Of a stretch of DNA of 64,000 bases, positions 42,026 through 51,600 are shown in pieces. The stretch is taken from positions 1 to 64,000 of the forward strand of contig URGG01000001.1 of assembly GCA_900547345.1 (NCBI GenBank), given 5' to 3'. A model generated the notes under the pieces. The model saw only the letters and a list, made by a program, of their open reading frames with translations. It searched no databases and was not told where the DNA came from. Every line of letters begins with the position of its first letter. The stretch's first letter is position 1. A program made the translations under genes and the position numbers. The DNA comes from an uncultured Collinsella sp. GTDB lineage: Bacteria > Actinomycetota > Coriobacteriia > Coriobacteriales > Coriobacteriaceae.

Positions 42026-43189
42026 ATGGCCGATATCGAGGAACAGCCGTTGCCGCGCACGTTTGAGGAGTTCAACGAGCAGCGCAAGGCGGCGTTTATT
42101 CGCGTCAAGGATTACAAACAGGCCGGCAATCGCCTGGTCGGCTTTTTGTGTAGCTATACGCCGCTCGAGATTATCGATGCCGCGGGGGCTGCGAGCGTGG
42201 CTCTGTGCGGTACGTCCGATGAGGTGATTCCCGAGGCCGAGAAGGTGCTGCCGGCAAACCTGTGCCCGCTCATCAAGTCGACCTACGGTTTTGCCTACTC
42301 GCAAAAGTGCCCGTTTACGTACTTTAGCGACATGATCATCGGCGAGACCACCTGCGACGGCAAAAAGAAGATGTACGAGCTACTCAACGAGCTCAAGCGC
42401 ACGCACATTCTGCACTTGCCGCAGGGCCGCGACCGCGCCTACGAGCGCGAGGGCTGGTACGAGGAGTGCCGCCTGCTCAAGGAGGAGCTCGAGGGCTTCT
42501 ACGGCATCACGATTACCGACGATGACCTGCGCGCTGCCGCCCGTCGTCGCAACCGCTTGCGTGCGGCCCAGCTCGAGATGTTTGCGCTGCAGGCCAACCA
42601 GCCGGCGGCCATGAGCGGCGTCGATCTGATGAGCACCATGTTTGCCGGTACGTTCAGCTTCGATATCGAGGCCTATACGCAGCAGCTGGAGCAAAAGGTC
42701 GCCAAGCTGCGCGAGGCCTACGGCGCGGGCGAGCGCCCGGTCGCGGCGGATGCCAAGCGCATTCTGATCACCGGCTGCCCGGTGGGCGGCGTAATCAACA
42801 AGATCGGTCGCACCATCGAGTCCAACGGCGGTGTAGTCGTGTGCATGGACGACTGCTCGGGCGAGCGCACGGCGGCTATGATGATCGACCCGGAGGCTCC
42901 CGACATTCTGCGCGCCATCGCCGACCGCTACCTGGATATCAACTGCTCGGTCATGACGCCCAACGACGGCCGTATGGAGAACACGCTGGCCATGTGCGAG
43001 AAGTATCATGTCGATGGCGTGGTAGAGAGCGTACTACAGGCCTGCCACACCTTCAACGTTGAGAGCACGCGCATGCAGGAGGCCGTCGAGGGTGCGGGTA
43101 TTCCGTATATGAAGATCGAGACCGATTACAGCAACGGTGACATGGGCCAGATCGAGACGCGCATCGCTGCCTTCATCGAAACCCTCTAG
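42026..43189 (+). CDS. Double-cubane-cluster protein / 2-hydroxyacyl-CoA dehydratase D-like reductase (paralogue 2)
   Basis: The 387-residue protein is a paralogue of the gene at 35228 and shares the Cys blocks [48 protein letters not shown] and the later TGCPVGG and DDCSGER. The family transfers electrons at very low potential. The ATG at 42026 follows GAGAGGGGAACTACT. The activator gene is 155 bases downstream, with an inverted repeat between. The two paralogues differ in their N-terminal 50 residues and may form two enzymes or a heteromer. Confidence 0.86.
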   Translation: MADIEEQPLPRTFEEFNEQRKAAFIRVKDYKQAGNRLVGFLCSYTPLEIIDAAGAASVALCGTSDEVIPEAEKVLPANLCPLIKSTYGFAYSQKCPFTYFSDMIIGETTCDGKKKMYELLNELKRTHILHLPQGRDRAYEREGWYEECRLLKEELEGFYGITITDDDLRAAARRRNRLRAAQLEMFALQANQPAAMSGVDLMSTMFAGTFSFDIEAYTQQLEQKVAKLREAYGAGERPVAADAKRILITGCPVGGVINKIGRTIESNGGVVVCMDDCSGERTAAMMIDPEAPDILRAIADRYLDINCSVMTPNDGRMENTLAMCEKYHVDGVVESVLQACHTFNVESTRMQEAVEGAGIPYMKIETDYSNGDMGQIETRIAAFIETL

Positions 43190-43193
43190 CTTC

Positions 43194-43282
43194 CTCAGGC
43201 GCCGGATCTTGCCCCTCAAACCGTCGCTTGCGTATCCAAAGTACGCTGCGCTCCTCTTTCGGGGCAATCTCCGGCACCTGAG
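43194..43282. repeat. Long inverted repeat between paralogue 2 and the activator
   Basis: Arms 43194-43215 and 43261-43282 (CTCAGGCGCCGGA... and ...TCCGGCACCTGAG) pair over 22 bases with a few mismatches. The centre adds GCGTA/TACGC. The whole is about 89 bases, begins four bases after a stop codon and lacks a T-tract. It is unrelated in sequence to the other inverted repeats of the window. Confidence 0.75.
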
Positions 43283-43344
43283 AAACCTAGAGCTAAGGCG
43301 CCTGAACGCGCCGCTACCTTTGATGTTTAGATTGGGAGAGAGCC

Positions 43345-44109
43345 ATGATAGGGATCGGAATCGATATCGGGTCTACGGCGGCTAAGGCTGCTGTGGTCGA
43401 CGGGGAGGGTTCGGTGGCGTGGACGTGCGTGCAGCCAACCGGGTTCTCCTCGGTCGATGCGGCCGAGCGTCTGCGTGGCGAGCTTGCTGCGGCTGGCTAT
43501 GACGTGGCTGCCGACGACGTGCGCGTGATCGCGACCGGCTACGGTCGTGTCGCCGTGCCCTATGCGCACAAGGTCGTGACCGAGATCACCTGCCACGGCA
43601 CCGGTGCCGTGCGTCTGTTTGGCGATCACGGTACCGTGATCGACGTGGGCGGTCAGGACACCAAGGTCATCCAACTTAAGGGTGGCCGCGTGGCCAAGTT
43701 TGCCATGAACGACAAGTGCGCCGCCGGCACGGGGCGCTTTTTGGAGATCATGGCCGACCGTCTGGGTATTTCCCAGCAGCAGATGGCCGATCTGGCGCGT
43801 TCCGGCGAGCCCACCAAGATCAGCAGCATGTGCACGGTGTTTGCCGAAAGCGAGGTCATCAGCCTGATCGGTCGTGGCGAGCCGCGCGAGAACATTGCGC
43901 GTGGCGTGATCGACAGCGTGGTCTCGCGCGTGGCGACCATGGCCGGGCAGGCCGCGGGCGCCCCGTACTATCTGACCGGCGGCCTGTGCGAGAACGCCTT
44001 CGTGGTGGAGCGGTTAGGCGAGCTACTGGGGTCGCCGGTGACCACCTCGCCCCAGGCTCGCTTTGCCGGAGCGATCGGCGCGGCTGTCCGCGCCGCCGCC
44101 TTGGCCTAG
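43345..44109 (+). CDS. ATP-dependent activator of double-cubane or 2-hydroxyacyl-CoA dehydratase enzymes
   Basis: The 254-residue ASKHA-fold protein hydrolyses ATP to drive an electron from its own 4Fe-4S cluster into the reductase partner. It shows the phosphate loop GIDIGSTAAKAAVVD, second motif VIDVGGQDTKVI and the two cluster Cys in NDKCAAGTGRF and SSMCTVFAESE, one per subunit pair. The ATG at 43345 follows GGGAGAGAGCC. One activator probably serves both double-cubane paralogues. Confidence 0.93.
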   Translation: MIGIGIDIGSTAAKAAVVDGEGSVAWTCVQPTGFSSVDAAERLRGELAAAGYDVAADDVRVIATGYGRVAVPYAHKVVTEITCHGTGAVRLFGDHGTVIDVGGQDTKVIQLKGGRVAKFAMNDKCAAGTGRFLEIMADRLGISQQQMADLARSGEPTKISSMCTVFAESEVISLIGRGEPRENIARGVIDSVVSRVATMAGQAAGAPYYLTGGLCENAFVVERLGELLGSPVTTSPQARFAGAIGAAVRAAALA

Positions 44110-44123
44110 GGGTGTACCGCTAC

Positions 44124-45341
44124 ATGCGCATCCTCAATATCTCGGCACAAAAACCAGATAGCACCGGCAGCGGCACCTACCTTGCCGCGCTCGTGCGCGA
44201 GCAGATCGAGACGGGGCATCGCGCCGCCGTGCTTTGCGGCGCGGCACCGGGTGATACCCAGGCCGAGCTGGACCGGCGTGCTGCCGTGTTTACCGTGCCG
44301 TTCGAGTCGCCCGAGCTGCCGTTTCCCATCTGCGGTATGTCCGATGTCATGCCCTATCCCTCCACGCGCTATCGTGACCTGACGCCTTCGATGCTCAAGG
44401 CATTTGAGCGGGCATTTGCTGCTGCAATCGATCGGGCGGTGGCTGAGTTTCAGCCCGATCTGGTGCTCTGCCATCACCTGTATCTGGTGACCGCATTGGC
44501 GCGCGAGTGCGTCCGGGGCGTGCCGGTTGTTGCCGTGTGCCATTCGACCGACCTGCGCCAGCTGCGTTCGCATGCGCTCGAGCGCGATCGCATCGTAAGT
44601 GCGGTTCGTCGGCTCGATGCCGTCTTTGCGCTCCATGCTGAGCAGGCTGAGCAGATTGGCCTGGTGTGCGGCGTCGATACCGATCGCATCCACGTGATTG
44701 GGACGGGCTACGACCATCGCGTCTTCTGCCGCGACGCAAGCGTGGCGAGGCAGCCGGGATCGCTTGTGTACGTGGGCAAGATTTGCTTTAAAAAGGGCGT
44801 CGAGTCGCTGGTCCGAGCCGTGTCATTGCCGATTGACGATGACGTCCGCCCATCTGGCTTGGTACTTGTGGGCGGCCGCGGGGACGATGCCGAGTACGCG
44901 CGTATCGAGCGCTTGGCTGCGGCCTCGAATGTGCCGGTGGCGCTGGCGGGGCGCCTGGATAGCGATGGGCTCGTGCGTGCCTACCGCAGTTCCGACGTCT
45001 TTGTGCTGCCTTCGTTTTACGAGGGTCTGCCGCTCGTGACGATCGAGGCTCTCGCGTGCGGCTGCAAAGTTGTGGCGACCGATTTGCCCGGCGTTCGTCC
45101 CTGGATGGAGGCGATGCTTCCCGGTGCTCCCGTGACGTGGGTGGCGTCGCCGCGTATGACGGATGTCGACACGCCCGTGGCGGCCGACCTTCCGTTGTTT
45201 GAGCGCGCACTGGCAGATGCTATCGCGCAGGCGCTTGCGGAGCCGCCTTCGACGTTCGAGCCGTCGGCGGTCTCTTGGGAAGCGTGCCTGGGGCGTATAC
45301 TTAAAGTCGTTGATTTGTTGGAAGGGGGTTCGTATGGCTAA
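44124..45341 (+). CDS. Glycosyltransferase family 4 protein, overlapping selD
   Basis: The 405-residue protein has the GT-B fold pattern of family 4: an N-terminal SGSGTYLAALVREQIETGH segment that binds acceptor, and C-terminal SLVYVGKICFKKGVESL and LPSFYEGLPLVTIEALACG, which hold the nucleotide-sugar site and its Glu. There is no signal or membrane segment. The ATG at 44124 is 14 bases after the activator; the stop lies eight bases inside selD. A link to selenium, similar to SenB (a selenosugar synthase that uses selenophosphate), is my inference; ordinary glycan synthesis remains possible. Confidence 0.85.
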   Translation: MRILNISAQKPDSTGSGTYLAALVREQIETGHRAAVLCGAAPGDTQAELDRRAAVFTVPFESPELPFPICGMSDVMPYPSTRYRDLTPSMLKAFERAFAAAIDRAVAEFQPDLVLCHHLYLVTALARECVRGVPVVAVCHSTDLRQLRSHALERDRIVSAVRRLDAVFALHAEQAEQIGLVCGVDTDRIHVIGTGYDHRVFCRDASVARQPGSLVYVGKICFKKGVESLVRAVSLPIDDDVRPSGLVLVGGRGDDAEYARIERLAAASNVPVALAGRLDSDGLVRAYRSSDVFVLPSFYEGLPLVTIEALACGCKVVATDLPGVRPWMEAMLPGAPVTWVASPRMTDVDTPVAADLPLFERALADAIAQALAEPPSTFEPSAVSWEACLGRILKVVDLLEGGSYG

Positions 45342-46383
45342 GGACACCATGAGGCTCACATCCATGACGGCCGCGAGCGGTTGAGCCGCTAAGTTGGCCC
45401 CCGGAGCCCTCGCCCAGGTCCTGGGCGATTTACCCAATGTGCATAACGACAACTTGCTCGTGGGGTTCGATACCTCCGACGATGCGAGCGTCTTCCGCGT
45501 AGGGGAGAACCTTGGCCTCGTGCAGTCCATCGACTTCTTCCCACCGATGGTCGACGACCCGTTTCTGTTTGGCCAGATTGCCGCGGCAAACTCACTGTCG
45601 GACATCTACGCCATGGGCGGGCGGCCGAGCCATGCCATGAACCTGCTGTGCATTCCCAGTTGCCTGGGCGTTGAGGTTGCCGGCGAAATTCTAGCGGGCG
45701 GCGCCGACAAGTGCGTCGAGGCCGGCTGCTCCATCGCGGGCGGCCACACCATCAACGACGACGAGCCCAAGTACGGCCTGTCCGTGAGCGGGTTTGTCGC
45801 GCTTGACCGTATGCTCGCCAACAGCGGCGCGCGCGTGGGCGATGCGTTGCTGCTGACCAAGGCGATCGGCTCGGGCATCATCACCACGGCCATTAAGGGC
45901 GAGCTCATCGAGCAGGACGAGGCTGGTCCGATGTTCGACTCGATGCGCACCCTCAACGAGGCCCCGATTCGCCTGGCCGAGGGACTTGAACTTCACGGCT
46001 GCACCGACATTACGGGCTTTGGTCTGATCGGGCACGCGTGCGAGATGGCCGAGGGCTCGGGCGTGCAGATTGAGCTTGCGTCGGGGGCGGTGCCGCTCTT
46101 TGACCAGGTGCTCGACATGGCGCGCCTGGGCATTATCCCCGCGGGCTCCTACCGCAACCAGGACTTCTTTGGCCCGCGCGTGGCTGCCGACGAGGACCTG
46201 GAGCCGGGCATGCTGGATGCGCTGTACGATCCGCAGACGTCTGGTGGTCTGCTTATCGCGGCGCCCGCGAGGGATGTGGATGAGCTTGCGCGTCGCCTGC
46301 ATGCCGAGGGGCGCATCGCGGCCGTTGTCGGGCGCGTGTGCGAGGCGGAGCCGGGCGGTCTTGCCGTCCGCGTTGTTCGCTAG
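45334..46383 (+). CDS. selD: Selenophosphate synthase, selenocysteine-containing (in-frame UGA)
   Basis: SelD makes selenophosphate from selenide and ATP for selenocysteine and other selenium products. The frame from ATG 45334 (behind GAAGGGGG) is interrupted by TGA at 45382-45384, codon 17, exactly where the family has its catalytic Cys or Sec (ASG-U-AAKLAPG). Downstream sequence is full-length SelD: DDASVFRV, SDIYAMGG and GGHTINDDE are intact, with no further stops, 349 residues in all. A gene caller that stops at UGA would lose the start. A hairpin candidate for a SECIS lies at 45410-45428. No selA, selB or selC is in the window. Confidence 0.93.
45382..45428 (+). promoter_or_regulatory. 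Sec codon UGA and candidate bacterial SECIS
   Basis: TGA at 45382-45384 is followed by the stem TCGCCCAG (45410-45417) and CTGGGCGA (45421-45428). The apical part reads CAGGTCCTG, close to the CAGGTCTG apex of the E. coli fdhF SECIS. The apex is about 33 bases after the UGA, farther than in fdhF, so a different fold is possible. Confidence 0.55.
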
Positions 46384-46443
46384 CCCGCACGTTTATGTAA
46401 CTGTTTGCCGTTCTCTAGAGCGGCTCTTTCGAAAGGAAAAACT

Positions 46444-47070
46444 ATGTCTACCAAAATTGAAGTCAATGCCATGGGCGATGCCTGCCCGCTGCCCGTCGTC
46501 AAGACGCTTAAGGCACTCAAACAGCTTGATGGCGAGGGTGCCGTGGTGACCTCGGTCGATAACGAGACCGCCGTCAAGAACATCTCCAAGATGGCGCAGG
46601 AGAAGGGCTGCACGGCCTCGGTCGAGAAGGTTTCTGACGCCGAGTGGCACGTGACCGTGGCGACCTCTGGCGCCGTTGCCGTGGCCGATCCTGAGCAGGA
46701 TGGCGCTGCCTTCTGTGATGCCAGCGCCGGCAAGGGCAAGCTCGTCATTTCCGTCTACACCGACTGCATGGGCCGTGGCGACGACGAGCTGGGCCACAAG
46801 CTCATGAAGGCGTTTATCTTTGCCGTGACGCAGCAGGAGGAGTTGCCCGCGACCATGCTGTTCTACAACGGTGGCGCCAAGCTCACCGTCGAGGGCTCAC
46901 CGGTACTCGACGACCTGAAGGGTCTGGCCGAGCAGGGCGTCGAGATCCTTACCTGCGGCACCTGCCTCGATCACTATGGCATTAAGGACCAGCTCGCGGT
47001 GGGCGAGGTCACGAATATGTACGTGATCGTGGAGAAGATGGAGCAGGCCGTGCGCGTCGTGCGCCCGTAG
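46444..47070 (+). CDS. yedF: Selenium metabolism sulfurtransferase-like protein YedF
   Basis: The 208-residue protein has an N-terminal TusA-like domain with the CPxP motif (GDACPLPVVKTLK), then a DsrE-like domain with GRGDDELGHKLMKAF and a late CGTCLDHYG. The family accompanies selD in selenium users and is thought to carry or deliver selenium. The ATG at 46444 follows GAAAGGAAAAACT, 60 bases after selD. DUF3343 and desulfurase genes follow directly. Confidence 0.92.
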   Translation: MSTKIEVNAMGDACPLPVVKTLKALKQLDGEGAVVTSVDNETAVKNISKMAQEKGCTASVEKVSDAEWHVTVATSGAVAVADPEQDGAAFCDASAGKGKLVISVYTDCMGRGDDELGHKLMKAFIFAVTQQEELPATMLFYNGGAKLTVEGSPVLDDLKGLAEQGVEILTCGTCLDHYGIKDQLAVGEVTNMYVIVEKMEQAVRVVRP

Positions 47071-47089
47071 CGTATTGGTTGGAGTTGCC

Positions 47090-47341
47090 ATGAGGGAGAA
47101 GCGCCCGGCGCTTGTCATCACGTTTCCCACCACGGCGGCCGCCATGGGCTGTGAGTCCCTGTGCATCGAGCGCGGCCTTCCCGGGCGAACGATTCCCGTG
47201 CCCGGGGAGGTCGCTGCCGGCTGCGGTCTGGCGTGGAAGGCGTTGCCTGCCGATGAGGAGCTGCTGCGCAGCGAGCTTACCGCGGCGGGCGTTCCCACCG
47301 AGGGCTATACCGTGATTGATATGTGGGAGGTCGTGCGATGA
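47090..47341 (+). CDS. DUF3343 family protein (putative Se/S carrier)
   Basis: The 83-residue protein is a small ferredoxin-like fold domain with an N-terminal VITFPTTAAAMGCE segment and a Gly-rich AAGCGLAWK motif with a conserved Cys. Members occur next to yedF, selD and a cysteine desulfurase. The ATG at 47090 is five bases from GGAG. Its stop overlaps the next start (ATGA), so the two are translationally coupled. Confidence 0.85.
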   Translation: MREKRPALVITFPTTAAAMGCESLCIERGLPGRTIPVPGEVAAGCGLAWKALPADEELLRSELTAAGVPTEGYTVIDMWEVVR

Positions 47342-48480
47342 TCTATCTGGATAACGCGGCGACGACCATGCACAAGCCGCAGACGGTCATCGATGCCGTG
47401 ACGCAGGCGATGTGCTCGCTCGGCAATGCCGGGCGCGGTGCCACGTCGGGTGCCCTCGACGCGGCGCGTACCATCCACGGCTGTCGCGCCAAGCTTGCGC
47501 GCTTGCTGGGCTGCCCGCGTGCTGACCATGTTTGTTTTACGCCCAACTCCACCGCGGCGCTCAACACCGTCATCAATGGCGTGGTGCGCCCCGGCGACCG
47601 CGTGGTCACGACGGCGCTCGAGCACAACTCCGTGCTGCGTCCGCTCAACCGCTTGGCGGCAGAGCAGGGCGTGACCGTTGAGCATGCGGGCTGTGATACC
47701 AATGGCGTGCTCGACTACGACGAGCTCGAGCGGCTAGTCACGCCCGGTACGCGTGCCGTGGTTGTGACGCACGCCTCCAATGTGACCGGCAACGCGGTCG
47801 ACATTGCGCGCGTGGCGGCCATGGCCCATGCGGCCGGTGCGCTGGCGATCGTCGATGCCTCGCAGTCTGCCGGCACGGCGCATATCGATATGCACGCCAT
47901 GGGGATCGATGTTGTGTGCTTTACCGGCCACAAGGGGCTCATGGGTCCGCAGGGGACCGGCGGCCTGGCCGTGGCGGAGGGCGTCGATGTGGCGCCCTGG
48001 GCCATGGGCGGCACGGGCGTGCACAGCTTCGATGCGCTGCAGCCGCTTGGGTGGCCCACGCGCCTTGAGGCGGGCACGCTCAACGGTCACGGCATCGCGG
48101 GACTTTCTGCCGGTCTCGACTTTATCGAGGCACAAGGCGGGGCCGAGGCGATTGCGGCACATGAGCGCTCGCTTGCAGAGCGCTTCCTCGCCGGTGTTCG
48201 CGAAATCCCCGGCATTGCGCTCTACGGTGCGTTTGACCAGCCCGTGCGCTCGGCGATCGTGTCACTCAACGTGGGTGATATCGACTCTGCCGAGATCTCG
48301 GACGCGCTTATGCAAGGGTGGGGGATTGCGACGCGTCCCGGCGCTCATTGCGCTCCGCTCATGCACCGCGCGCTGGGAACCGAGCGTCAGGGCGTCGTCC
48401 GCTTCTCGTTTGGGTATTTCAACACGGACGAGGAAGTCGACACCGCGATTGACGCTTTGCGCGATTTGAGCTGCGATTAG
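47338..48480 (+). CDS. Class V aminotransferase / cysteine desulfurase family protein (selenium locus type)
   Basis: The 380-residue PLP enzyme has YLDNAATTMHKP at the N-terminus, the aldimine Lys in FTGHKGLMGPQGTGG and a catalytic-loop Cys in TRPGAHCAPLMH. It matches the subgroup found with selD and yedF, and may release selenide or sulfide from selenocysteine or cysteine to feed SelD. It overlaps DUF3343 by four bases. The run of same-strand genes from 35228 ends here. Confidence 0.88.
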   Translation: MIYLDNAATTMHKPQTVIDAVTQAMCSLGNAGRGATSGALDAARTIHGCRAKLARLLGCPRADHVCFTPNSTAALNTVINGVVRPGDRVVTTALEHNSVLRPLNRLAAEQGVTVEHAGCDTNGVLDYDELERLVTPGTRAVVVTHASNVTGNAVDIARVAAMAHAAGALAIVDASQSAGTAHIDMHAMGIDVVCFTGHKGLMGPQGTGGLAVAEGVDVAPWAMGGTGVHSFDALQPLGWPTRLEAGTLNGHGIAGLSAGLDFIEAQGGAEAIAAHERSLAERFLAGVREIPGIALYGAFDQPVRSAIVSLNVGDIDSAEISDALMQGWGIATRPGAHCAPLMHRALGTERQGVVRFSFGYFNTDEEVDTAIDALRDLSCD

Positions 48481-48517
48481 ACCAACCTTCTGCGCCCTTA
48501 GATAAACCGTTTGCGCT

Positions 48518-48603
48518 ACCTTCCCGCATTGTCGCTTATACAGGATATTGTGAAATGATGGCCCGCACTGGGCCCTCGGTATCTTTGCGAATTGCGGGAA
48601 GGT
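48518..48603 (+). promoter_or_regulatory. Possible 5' leader structure masking the ribosome binding site of the giant surface protein
   Basis: ACCTTCCCGCA (48518-48528) is the exact reverse complement of TGCGGGAAGGT (48593-48603), which contains the GGAAGG ribosome binding site. An inner hairpin GGCCC/GGGCC lies at 48560-48574. If transcription starts upstream of 48518 the site would be closed. I could not place the promoter, so this is tentative. Confidence 0.4.
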
Positions 48604-48607
48604 TCCT

Positions 48608-51600
48608 ATGAACAGGATCTCTGCTGCCCTCTATAGGTTTTTGGTCGTCTATCTTTCGGTCGCGATGGTCGTGACCTCGATACCCCTTGCGCCCAGCACA
48701 GTCTATGCTGATGATGCCGGGGCGGTCGCTGTCGAGAGCGAGGCCCAAGAGACCGACTCGGGCTCTGACGCTGATGTCGATGCGGTCGATAACGCGTCGT
48801 CTTTGGGCGAGGGCGGCTCATCCACAACTTCCGACCAAACGAATAACGCCCTGGACGAATCGTCGAGCTCGGATACCAGCACTTCCACGTCGAGCCTGGC
48901 CCAAGATCTTTCGAGCTCCGCGACCGATTCCGATGTAGCAAAGACCTCGCCTGCAACGTCGGAACCCCCGTCCGACGACAGTGAAGTCGATGTTCTCACG
49001 TACGAGCCAACGGTCTACGAGTATGCCAAGTTCATGCCGAACTACTACCTGTATCCGTGCGATGCAGACGGAAATGTAACAGTAGAGATTGATGAGAGCA
49101 ACCCGCGCGAGAACTCCGTCGACGGTCGGATGGTAACGAATTTGATTATCGATTACAGGACGGATTTAGTCGACGTACAGCTCTGCGCCGACTCGACCAA
49201 TCTGCGCTCAGTGCGCTTTGAGAACAGCTCAATTTCTAAAATCGGAACACACGCCTTCTATAACTGCCCGAACCTCATCGATATCAGCCTTTCCGGTATG
49301 ACTATCGGTCACATCGGAAAAGAGGCATTCTATGGCTGCAAGTCGCTTACGAGTCTGAACATCAATGAGGTTGCCACCATTGGCTCTATGGGCGACGCCG
49401 CGTTTGCCGAGAGTGGACTGGTGTCCACGGGACTCGATAAGGTTGTTGGCCTCACGTCGATTCCTCTCATGGCCTACGACGGCTGCAAGGCTCTAACCTA
49501 TACTGGCCTGGATAAGAATACCTCCATCACATCAATCGGAGTCGATGCGTTCAGAAACTGCTCGTGCCTTGCGACGACGGGACTCGAGAGCAATACGACG
49601 ATCGAGACGCTCCGCGAAGGTTGCTTCTCTGGGACCAATATGAGCGGTGGGCTGATGCTGCCCCTATATTCCAAGATTGAGGTACTGCCGAGTTGTGCGT
49701 TCTCTGACTCTAAGCTCGAAACCGTGTACCTTGGGTGCAACCATGCGGTGCTCATTAATTCCACCACGTTTCCCAAGCGCAACATGACCGTCATGGTCCC
49801 CGCCAAGATGATTCCAAAGTACAGCAAGGGAGAGCCCAAGCAGGTCTGGGAGAGTTGCAACGGCTGCCTACCCGTCCCCGTGGGCAAGGTTCTTCAGGGG
49901 ATTGAGATCTCGCGTGATCCCGACAAGATGGCCTATCAGCCGGGGGAAAAGATCTCGCTCGAGGGCATGAGTGTCAACTTTCAGTACTCCCATTCGTTGA
50001 CCATTAGCGACTATGAGTCGCTCTTGACACGCGAGATGGGAGAATACCTTACGGCGACCCCCTGCGATGGTGATGTCTTCGACGAGTCGATGGACGGAGA
50101 ACCCATACAGCTGGTGTACGACGATGGCTACACGCGCCTTGTCGCGTACAGCAAGGGCAACCTGCAGCAGGCGGCCTACGAGTATGCCAAGCTCATGCCC
50201 AACTACTATCTGTATCCGTGCGACGCAAACGGAAATCTTACGGTAGAAATCGATGAAAACAACCCGCGCGAGAACTCTGTCGATGGTCGAATGGTAACGA
50301 ATTTGATTGTCGATTACGGGGTTGATGAAGTCGATGCACAGCTCTGTGCCGACTCTACCAATCTGCGCTCAGTGCGCTTTGAGAATAGCTCCATTTCTAA
50401 AATTGGACTGCACGCCTTCTATAACTGCCCGAATCTCACCGATATCAGCCTTTCCGGCATGACCATCGGTACCATCGGAAAAGAGGCATTCTATGGCTGC
50501 AAGTCGCTTACGAGCCTGAACATCAGCGAGACTACTACCATTAGCTCGATGGGCTATGCCGCGTTTGCCGACAGTGGGCTGGTGGCCACGGGGCTCGACA
50601 AGGTTGTCGGCCTCACATCGATTCCCGACAGAGCCTACGAAGGCTGCAAGGCTCTGACCGATACCGGCCTGGACAAGAATACCTCCATTACATCGATTGG
50701 CGTTTGCGCGTTCAGGTTCTGCTCGAACCTTGCTACCACAGGGCTCGAGAGCAATACAAAGGTCGAAACGCTTGGCCACACCTGCTTCTACGGCACCGAC
50801 TTGAGCGGCGGGCTGACGCTGCCATATAACTCCAAGATCGAGGAGTTGCCGGAAAAGGCGTTTGGCAGTACCAATCTCGAGACCGTGTTCTTTGGGTGCA
50901 ACCATGCGGTGCTCATTAACACCGACACGTTCCCCAAATACAACATGACCGTCATGGTCCCCGCCAAGATGATTCCGAAGTATGCTAACGGGCATCCCAA
51001 AGCTGTTTGGGAGAGGTGCAACGGCTGCCTGCCCGTCCCGGTGGGCAAGGTGCTCGAGAACGTTGAGATCTCATGCGACCCCAACAACATGACCTATGAG
51101 ACGGGGGAGACCATTTCGCTCGAGGGTATGAGCGTCGAGCTCGATTATCCGCATTCGGTATCGATTTGGAACTACGAGGCTCTCATAAAGGAAGAGCTGG
51201 GTGAGTACCTAACGGCAACTCCCTGCGACGGCGACGTCTTCGATGAGTCGATGGACGGACAGCCCGTAAAGCTCGTGTATGACGACGGCTATTCGCATTT
51301 TGAGACCCAGACCAAGGGCATGCTACAGCTTAAGAAACCCACGCCGACATCGTTCCAGATCTCCTATGCCCAAACGATTGATAAGGGCGAACGCAAGCTG
51401 ATGGACGGCGTTGAGCTTCCCGATGTTTCCGGCACGATGACGATCGATGCAGGTGCCGAGGTCACGTTCGATGCCGGTGCTTTGGGGATGCTCAACGACA
51501 ACATCACGTTTAAGGGCTGGTATGACACCGAGTCCGGCAAGTACATCTCCAAGGAGCCGGTTTACACGTTTACGCCGGATAAGGATCTGTCCCTGGAGGC

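Noticed and set aside
45334..45394. selD as a pseudogene or a gene starting at 45394.
   Set aside because: The only interruption is a TGA at the known Cys/Sec position, and selenium genes surround it, so recoding is far more likely than decay.
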